Source of the DNA: Zygaena filipendulae
Lineage: Eukaryota > Arthropoda > Insecta > Lepidoptera > Zygaenidae
NCBI GenBank assembly: GCA_907165275.2
Contig: OU015666.1
Location: forward strand, 3,440,001-3,504,000
Direction: 5' to 3'
Length of the DNA stretch: 64,000 nt
Below, in pieces: positions 56,862-64,000 of this stretch. The position numbers were made by a program, and so were the translations under genes. The number at the start of each line of letters is the position of its first letter. Within the stretch, counting starts at the first letter, position 1. The notes below the pieces were generated by a model that was not told the origin of the DNA, did not search any database, and saw only the letters and a program-made list of their open reading frames with translations.

Positions 56862-58788
56862 AGGTAAAACACCCTATCTTCGACAAGGCACCAATGTCCG
56901 ACATTAAAAAAGTTTACAAAAGAAAATAACAGTAGTTTCTAATTTCTGAACGCATTTGAAGTATAAACAATGGACGAGGATTATCCAGCTGTCATTGCGG
57001 ATGTCGTTTCATACATTCGGCCATTTTGTACAAAATGCCGTAATTACATGTTTCGACCGCGGTCATATCTCCAACGTAATCCAGTTTTATTAGTGACATC
57101 GCTAAGGAGGCGAGTAAGATTTATTACCCATAACTTTTGATTGTTTTGCTTTATCGAAAATTTTAGTTATTTATACAATTAGGATAGACATTCACAACTT
57201 TTTACTAATTTCATTAGAAGTTTGATGTTATATTAAAATGCCAAAACACGCCTGTCGGTAATTGGAGATTTTTTTTTTGGTTTTTCCAATCTTCGACAAA
57301 TGTCGAAACGTTTTTTATTTTTATTTTGTGCACTTTATTATATTATTAAGCTAAGCTTGTTCAGCACTCTAAACTAAAAGGTCTTTCATTTAAATATTCA
57401 AACTGCTTCCAATGATCGACAGCCGTGTCGATGATTGGATATCCTATACGTTCCAATGACCGACAGCCGTTGTGTCGATGATTGAATATTCTATACGTTA
57501 GTCTACATGTTCCAGTAACCGACATTTTTTGCAGGCATGGCGCCTAAAAAGAATTACACCCCTCTTCAAATGGCACAGGTGGTAGAAGCAGTCAGAAAAG
57601 GTGAGAAAATTGCCACTGCTGCACAAAAGTTGGGTGTACCCAAAATTACATTACATGATAAGATTTCCGGTAAGACTCCAGTTGAATGTTCCATGAGCCC
57701 TAAAACATATTTGTCAACAGAAGAAGGGGTTATTTTAGAAAAATGGGTACTTGAAATGGCTGAAAAACACATTCCTGTTACTAAAGATGAGTTACTCGAT
57801 AGCGTACAACGTATCATAATTGATCAGAATAAAACAACCCCATTTACTGACAATAGACCGGGCAAGAAATGGTACACCCTTTTTCTCAATAGACATCCTG
57901 TATTGTCTCAGAGAACGGCTTAAAACTTAACGATAGCTTGAGATGCTGTTTCGGAAGAGCATAAAGGCGTTGGTTTGAAGAAGTGGAATCTTATCTACGC
58001 GAAAATGATCTGACAGATGCATTAAAACAGCCAGCAAGAATATTTAACACCGACGAAAGCGCCTTTTATTTGTCACCTAAGGCTGGTAAAGTTCTTGCAA
58101 AAAAAGGTGACAAACATATCTACCAATCCTGCGGAGATGAAAAAGATAATTTAACATTATTAATTACTGGAAATGCCGCTGGACAATTGGCACCACCCAT
58201 GGTTGTATTTGCATATCAGAGAATTCCGTCCACATTTTCATCTCAGTTTCCCGAAGATTGGGCAATTGGACGTTCACAGAGTGGCTGGATGTGTGGCAGC
58301 ACGTTTTACGAATACATAGCGAACGTTTTTAATCCATGGTTGATACAGCAAAATATCCAAAAACCTGTATTATATATGCTTAATATGCCAACATGCTCCT
58401 GTTTGTTTATTTAGCTAATTAAAATGATTAAAAGACTGAATAAGACTTTTTTTTGGAAATGGCGTTTGGGGTTAGGTCGATATTTAGATGACGATAAATA
58501 GAACATGTTGATTACTAGATCACGATTATTGGAACATGTCGATTACTGGGTGTCGATATATGGAATTTTGCAGTCGATAACTAGGCTAAAAAGAGCCTAA
58601 ATCTATCTTGTTTTTTTTCCTAAGTTATTAGTAAGTATTATATTTCTTTTTACTTTAAAATAATATAGAATGAACCCTAAAATTTTATCCAGTGCATTAA
58701 AGAATCGCGAATTATCATAAAGAAACCAGATATTTAAAAAAATGCTCGAATCTCGACGTTAAAGTGTCGATAATTGGGTGTTTTACCT
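56862..58788 (+). mobile_element. Tc1/mariner-superfamily pogo/Tigger-like transposon
   Basis: Inverted ends AGGTAAAACACCC at 56862 and GGGTGTTTTACCT ending at 58788 are flanked by TA, the expected target duplication. Subterminal direct repeats of about 45 bp occur at 57409-57452 and 57453-57500 ('cgacagccgtgtcgatgatt' type). It contains the broken transposase at 57537-58414. A possible upstream open stretch begins MDEDYPAVIADVVSYIRPF at 56970. It lies between the GH20-like and PIAS genes. Confidence 0.88.
57537..58414 (+). pseudogene. Pogo/Tigger/jerky-type transposase, inactivated
   Basis: The first frame (57537-57923, 128 aa) has an HTH-psq domain, MAPKKNYTPLQMAQVVEAVR and KIATAAQKLGVPKITLHDKI, then a CENP-B-type HTH with FTDNRPGKKWYTLFLNRHP. 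Two in-frame stops (TAA 57921, TGA 57936) and a one-base shift near 57965 separate it from the DDE_1 part: RRWFEEVESYL, ARIFNTDESAFYLSPKAGKV, LTLLITGNAAGQLAPPMVVF and GWMCGSTFYEYIANVFNPWL. The first catalytic Asp (NTDES) remains; the second, expected after PVLYML, is lost in NMPTCSCLFI, after which the frame ends. Family members cut and paste DNA at TA sites. Nonfunctional here. Confidence 0.88.
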
Positions 58789-59754
58789 TACGGTCTTCAA
58801 TTTTTATTCAAATCCAGTATTTAGGGTTGTAAATTTGGCACAAAATAAATAAAAAATAAAATGTCTAAAATCGTCACAGTTCTAATTTTTTTTGATATAT
58901 TAATTTTGATAGTTGTAAATTCGTCATATTGTTTTTTTCCGTACGGATAGCAGAAAAATTTCCGGCGGAAATTGTATTATTGTACGTAATATGGCTATGG
59001 CCAATATCTAACAAGCTTTCGCCGTCCCCTTTCATTTTTTGTAAATTTATAAAAACTGAAAGGGGACGGTAATTTATGGCTGATAATGATAGCTGTTGAA
59101 GTTGTGTTACTGTGAGTTCAGAAACTTTATGTGAAACAGGAAGATTATTACTTAGTAGGTAATTCCAATTCGATTTTATTTATGTTCCTTTCTTTGCTAA
59201 ACGATTTCAAATTATTCTGATACGTAGTAATTATTATTATTTTTAGAATATGGATGTAATTAATGCATGCAAACTAAAATGGATGAATAAGCTTTTCAAT
59301 GTTACACTAAATAACAAAATGAATATAGTTTGTAAACGCACTTTCTGCTGCTTTTGTGCAACCCTAGCTTACCGGAAAAGGAAATACCGGCATGCAAAAT
59401 AAAAAAAAAATATTGTCTATGGTTTGTTTCTTGCTTGTATTTTGGAACATTTTCCTACAATAATTTAAGTTTGCCGAGTTGCAGATAAACGATTTCGATT
59501 ACTTAAAAATATATGACGATTTTGTAAAACATTTTAATAACAATCTTTAACTTCTTTTCATGTAAATATTTTTTAAATATATACACCACACGTTCCAAAA
59601 AAGTAAAAAGTAGTTGTCAATGTCCAACGTGGCGGATGAAAGATGAATGAAGCTTGAAGCGTCGAGGAAGCAATGGCGTTTTGTAAAGTCGTTCGTTCCT
59701 AAGTTTACACAAAATCGTTAAAGTTTATTGCCCTCTTTAGAAAATAAAATTACT
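58789..59754. other. Intergenic region upstream of the PIAS gene
   Basis: AT-rich. One short hairpin lies at 59021-59069 ('gccgtcccctttca' with 'tgaaaggggacgg'). Unlike the surrounding AT-rich DNA, 59620-59755 includes 'caacgtggcggatgaaagat' and 'gaagcgtcgaggaagcaatg', and probably holds the PIAS 5' UTR and start site. Confidence 0.35.
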
Positions 59755-62700
59755 ATGAGCAGATATTTCGATTACAGCAACGCTCTATCATGGTAAGTGA
59801 GCGTTAAATTCAATCATTTACATCCATATTGTTTATAATTTGTGTGCTATATTTTATCCAAAATATTATTTTGATTTGTTACCCTATAATGTTATAGTAT
59901 CTTTCACATAGACAAAGTTATTATATTATGAACTTGGGAATCCATCGTTCTCATTTATGAATTTTGCCGGGTTTCTAAGTTAATATTACACAAAATATGC
60001 ACAAACGTACGAACGTGGTTTGATTGATTCAACCAAGTACAACCAACGACTCAGTATGGTTTCTTAAGGAAAACTATTTGTAACTTTTAAATCTAGTTTC
60101 TAATTCGTTTCACAAGTTACTTGGGCACCTTCAGCTACACAACTATGATTATCTACTAAATAAATAGCAGTATGTACCTAGTTATCAGTATAGGTAGTTA
60201 TTTTTTTTATTTCATCCCCACCTGCTTTTTGGAGTCAAATGTATATAAAAACTCTGTCTAAAAATTTATATATGTACAAATATTCAATCTCCGATCCAGT
60301 CTCCAAAGATTTAAAACAGTTTACTTTTTCATCTTTAGATCATAACCAGATTTTTGTAAAATGAAACTAAATTACTAAATGAATCACACTAGGTACAGTA
60401 GGTACTATAAAAATGCACATTTGCTATGTTGTTTCCCTTTTTTGATGAGATATTGTTATCAATATTCATCAATACATTCTCTCGGACATCTTTAGGACAT
60501 AGGTACCTTATCTAGTTATTGTATAATTTTAAGTTAAAAGTACTGAAGATTCTAAAAGATGTTGAATATTATAACTAAATACTGTCAGCATTAAAAAATC
60601 ACATCTGATTATAGTAAATGCTGATTGCAATTAACCAAGAGAAAAAGTTTTTAAGGCTTTTTGACTCTAAAATATCCAGTGTTTTGATTCTGGTATCTAG
60701 AAGTTTATATGAAACATTGGTCTTATTATATTAATTAATATTTGTGACTTGACTAAAATTATAATTTTTAGTTCATTAAAAGCTTGTAATTGGATGTTAA
60801 CCCACATTCCTTCATAATCATCCACAGACCAGACAGCACAGAGCTTCAAAACTCACCCCTCTCATAGCTCTTACCAACAATTAGACTCAAAATAGAAAAT
60901 GCAGTGTTTGAAACAGTCTCTTTCATCATAAATGTTATAATAATAATGTTTGGACATTATCACACAGTGTCAGCTGTTCCCAAACTGAGCAGTGCCTATT
61001 GCAAAGACAAATATCCTTTTTTTATAAACATACTCAGGGTAAATACCAATGTTTGTCATAATAATGTTTATCCTGATGTGGAATTCCAACCAGCATCACC
61101 CGACAACATCTAGCAGTTGTCTGATTTACTAACCATTATACCAATGGTGCTGTTATGCACTCATACACGTCTGAACCATCATTTTTACTAACTACATAAT
61201 AAGTTTACCAACATGTTTCTGGAAAATTTCATAGACAGGTCAATAGTCTTTATTTCTCTTACCATTTAGCTCCTGTCTTCCTGACACTTCAGTTCGTCTC
61301 GATTGTTGAGAACACCTCGGTAACAATATTCTTTCACAGCTGCAGTGGAATAATTGACCAAATATGTTTGCGAATGGGACTACTAATTTTACTGTGCACT
61401 AAATTATCACCGGGCCAAAGGTTTTGTGGTTTGTTTAGACATTTCAATAAATGCTGTAAGACATGTTTTAACCATTGACGACACAAATGGATTATTATTC
61501 AATTGCAGATGTTTTTGAAAGCCCCACTTCCCATGTTCTATCTTTTTTAGTGTAAGAGAAATAAGGAATCAAATGGTGTGGGCTTGATAGTGTCGGGTCA
61601 AAGAAATTTTCCAGAACATCTCTACAATTCCAATAGTGCATTTGATGATAGTATTTTCTGTCCGTTTCCGGACTGCTGCCTTTCAGTTGACATGAGATGG
61701 TCGCTTGTCAACAATGGTTAAAACACGATCTTCAGCGAGGGTAGTAAGCGGGGCGTCCAGTTCTTCCACCGGAAATGGAACTTCTTCCGATATTAGAACG
61801 CGTATTAGAACAGAGAATGGACACCGCTCACAAAAGAGCAACAATTCTAGGCAAGTGGCAATCTATCACGCGTTTGCCTCGCAGTATACCATGTCAGCAT
61901 GACCACTCAACCTTAAATGGTTACCAATTTTGCTAACACTTGAAAGTGTGAAATATCAAGCCGCTCTCAGCCCCCTGTTCCAGTCAAGTTGGTATGGTGG
62001 ATGCATGGTTCTTCAGTAAAAAAGCTTACGGTTTTGGGTCTTATTTTGATTTATTTTCATTTAAAGTATTTACTGATGCATGTGTGGTTCGAACTACTTG
62101 TTTTTTCGGTTGAAGATTGGTTTCTTAATGTCTTGTGTTGATACAGGAACAGCCCATCCATGCCGTCAGGTGGGGTCGGTCCGGGCGGTTCGCAGGGCAA
62201 GGACCCTTTGTCACAGGGCATGCAGTCTTCCCGCTCTATGTATCCAGGCGGTGGATATTCTACACAGGACTCCAGGGGCCAAAATATGCCAGTCTCGGTA
62301 AGTTAACAAAATACGTTCCATTATTTCTAATTGTTTTTCTGTGGTTTCGAGTATCTCATATAACATGAATATTTTCATTCTATAGGCAAGACAAAACCCC
62401 ATGTATGCGAGTCCGATGTACCATGGATATAGTAGCGCGGCGCCAACAACGCTCGCGGCCATGCCTTCACTATCGCCGACGACGCCCTTGCCACCGTTTC
62501 CGGTCCATCCAGATGTCAAGTTCAAAAAGTAATCACTGCCTCATCAGCTAAAGATGAATGAAATTGACTGTCATTTGACTATTTCACTTTTGAATGGTGT
62601 GGTGAGCTTGAAGCCTTTAACCTGTGGGACCTTTAAGGTTTATCAACATCTATCTACATAAAATAAAAACCTCATCTCTCTACATAATATAAAATTTATT

Positions 62701-63724
62701 ATTACATAAGGTTTAAATTGATGAAGAATATACTTACTGTACATAGCATTTTGAAGAGCTTTACCTATGACCAGACAAAATAAGAAACTCGTCTGTTTAA
62801 CAAAGTAATTCTAGCTTTATATTGGATCAAGTTCTGAATAACTCAGTCCTCAAATTACTGCTTAGAATTTACAATCATTCTGCAATAAAAACAGAGGCGC
62901 TATAACTTGGTTTTTTCTATCGAGGAATTTTTATCGTGATCGTGACAATGTATCACTACATCCTACTAATATTATAAATGTGAAAGTGTGGATGTTTGGA
63001 TGTTTGTGACTCAATCACGCAAAAACGGCTGAACGGATTTGGATGAAATTTGGCATGCACGTTGTGAGGGGTACAGAAAAGGACATGGGGTACTTTTTAT
63101 CCCAGAATATCCCAGAACTAGTTATCTATAAAAACGGCACAAAAAATCATGTCTATTGTATGAGAGCCCCCTTATTTAAGGGGCTCCTAAATCTTTTTTA
63201 TTCTAATTTAATTATTTGTCATAAAAATTAATATATAACTACATATTATTCTGTCAATATTTAAAGCGTCTACCTGTTGCCGTTATCAATATCGAGCAAA
63301 AAAGATCACGTTTGTTGTATGGGAGCCCCTTCAATATTTATTTTATTCTGTTTTTAGTAAATATTTGTTGTTATAGCAGCAACAGAAATGCATCATCTGT
63401 GAAAATTTTAACTGTCTAACCATCACGGTTCATGAGATACGGCCTGGTGACAGACGGACAGACAGCGGAGTCTTGGTAACAGGGTCCCGCTCCCGTTTTA
63501 CCCTTTCGGTATGGAACTTTAAAAAAGAAAAAATATGTTCGCCCAGGTTGCCGTTCTATGACGTGATAGCCGAGCTGATGAAGCCGTCGACGATGATGCC
63601 GATGCAGGCGGGCCGCATGCAGGAGGGCACGTTCGTGTTCCACCTGACGCCGCAGCAGGCGACCGAGATCGCGTGCGGGAAAGACGTCATCGGCACCAGC
63701 AACAAGTTGGATTACGTCATACAG
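59755..63724 (+). CDS. PIAS: PIAS-type E3 SUMO-protein ligase, N-terminal part (continues beyond window)
   Basis: Exons 59755-59792, 62147-62297, 62386-62528 and 63547-63724 join in phase; 170 aa are visible and the last donor (CAG|GTGATT) points to more exons to the right. The start is MSRYFDYSNALSW, followed by a Gly/Ser/Pro/Met-rich linker (SMPSGGVGPGGSQGKDPLSQ). The PINIT domain begins at PFPVHPDVKFKKLPFYDVIA and continues ELMKPSTM, GTFVFHLTPQQATEIACGKD and VIGTSNKLDYVIQ, the usual PIAS pattern. The SP-RING should follow outside the window. PIAS proteins transfer SUMO in the nucleus and modulate STAT signalling and chromatin (Drosophila Su(var)2-10). No SAP domain, normally the first 60-70 residues, is encoded in these exons. 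An alternative first exon may exist at 61714. The start ATG is chosen because its 38-nt exon has a perfect GTAAGT donor and correct phase. Confidence 0.85.
61714..61850 (+). CDS. Possible alternative first exon of the PIAS gene (GC donor)
   Basis: From ATG 61714 the frame reads MVKTRSSARVVSGASSSSTG, NGTSSDIRTRIRTENGHRSQ and KSNNS, then TCTAG|GCAAGT. AG|GCAAGT is the classic GC-AG donor. The exon ends in phase 2, the same as the 59755 exon, so splicing to 62147 keeps the PIAS frame. It is a Ser/Arg-rich leader without a known domain. Support is only sequence logic; the open frame also runs on to 61902, so it could be chance. Confidence 0.3.
62965..63115 (+). mobile_element. Helitron-like repeat with intact left part
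   Basis: 'cctactaatattataaatgt', 'gaaagtgtggatgtttggat', 'cggctgaacggatttggatg', 'ggcatgcacgttgtgagggg'. The CAGCTAGT end is missing. PIAS intron 3. Confidence 0.65.
63120..63530 (+). repeat. Dispersed repeat, retroelement 3'-end-like
   Basis: 'tatgggagccccttcaatat', 'atagcagcaacagaaatgca', 'catctgtgaaaattttaact', 'atcacggttcatgagatacg', 'gcctggtgacagacggacag' and 'accctttcggtatggaactt'. This text recurs in many lepidopteran genomes from general knowledge. A short diverged partial duplicate precedes it (63155-63190, 'tgtatgagagcccccttatt'). It ends about 20 bp before the PIAS exon 4. Confidence 0.6.
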
Positions 63725-63741
63725 GTGATTCACGCAAACAC

Positions 63742-64000
63742 ATAATAATAATCCACTTCACAACACACAGATCTACTTGATTCCACAGTAAGTTATAAGC
63801 TTGCTTGTGTCGTGGAAACCAAGCAAACGTGGTATATACAAAATATTATTACAAATAACATATTATACCATAGATACATTATATGCACTATTACACACCC
63901 AGACTGGAAAAGGAACCCTGTGTTCATCATACAAAGTCCACCCCACCGGGAATCGAACCCGAAACCCTTTGATTAGCGTGTAGGCATGGTGACTTGCTGC
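63742..64000 (-). mobile_element. tRNA-derived SINE, copy 2, cut by window end
   Basis: Reverse complement of the 13055 copy: B box appears as 'gggaatcgaacccg', body has 'cacacccagactggaa' and 'ccaagcaaacgtggtatata', tail 'ataataataatcc' at 63742. It lacks the extra retroelement insert found in copy 1. Its tail begins about 18 bp after the PIAS exon 4 donor. Confidence 0.85.

Noticed and set aside
60904..61113. 69-aa ORF in PIAS intron 1
   Set aside because: Starts at a non-ATG codon, AT-rich, no domain, and does not fit the phase of neighbouring exons.

Overview
The window looks like nuclear genomic DNA of an insect, most likely a moth or butterfly (Lepidoptera). The reasons are intron-rich genes with GT-AG junctions, AT-rich introns around locally very GC-rich exons, and many short dispersed repeats of the kind seen in lepidopteran genomes: Helitron-like tails ending in CAGCTAGT, a tRNA-headed SINE with an ATT tail, MITEs and TACCTACC-type simple repeats. 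I see no prokaryotic, viral or organellar gene content. Species cannot be told from the sequence alone.

Layout, left to right. 1-3044: repeats only. 3045-4173 (+): three-exon NUDT2-type Ap4A hydrolase. 5076-26407 (+): a 22-exon GON4L/Mute-type nuclear protein (1418 aa); every exon phase closes, and its introns are packed with transposable elements. 26408-33012: intergenic repeats including a broken THAP-domain gene. 33013-33940 (+): three-exon CENP-X/MHF2. 33941-38466: repeats. 38467-43341 (-): six-exon PHAX, the snRNA export adaptor. 45598-53349 (+): SLC36-type amino-acid transporter, first coding exon not found. 55021-56686 (+): large single exon of a GH20 beta-hexosaminidase-like protein whose catalytic glutamate position carries aspartate. 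56862-58788: dead pogo/Tigger-like transposon. 59755 to beyond 63724 (+): 5' part of a PIAS-type SUMO E3 ligase gene, with one or two first exons that encode no SAP domain before the PINIT domain begins. The window ends inside a SINE.

The genes do not form a pathway. Several are nuclear housekeeping genes (histone-locus or chromatin regulator, kinetochore/Fanconi protein, snRNA export adaptor, SUMO ligase) beside metabolic and transport genes. CENPX and PHAX are convergent; PHAX and the SLC36 gene are divergent.

The points most worth a second look are the GH20 protein with altered catalytic residues, the SAP-less PIAS first exons including a possible GC-AG intron, a nested transposon stack in the SLC36 gene containing an unclassified element with long inverted repeats, a tiny recurring palindromic sequence seen at five sites, and repeats sitting within tens of bases of splice sites. 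I found no clearly new multi-gene system. All exon boundaries were called by eye from reading frame, phase and splice consensus, without transcript evidence.
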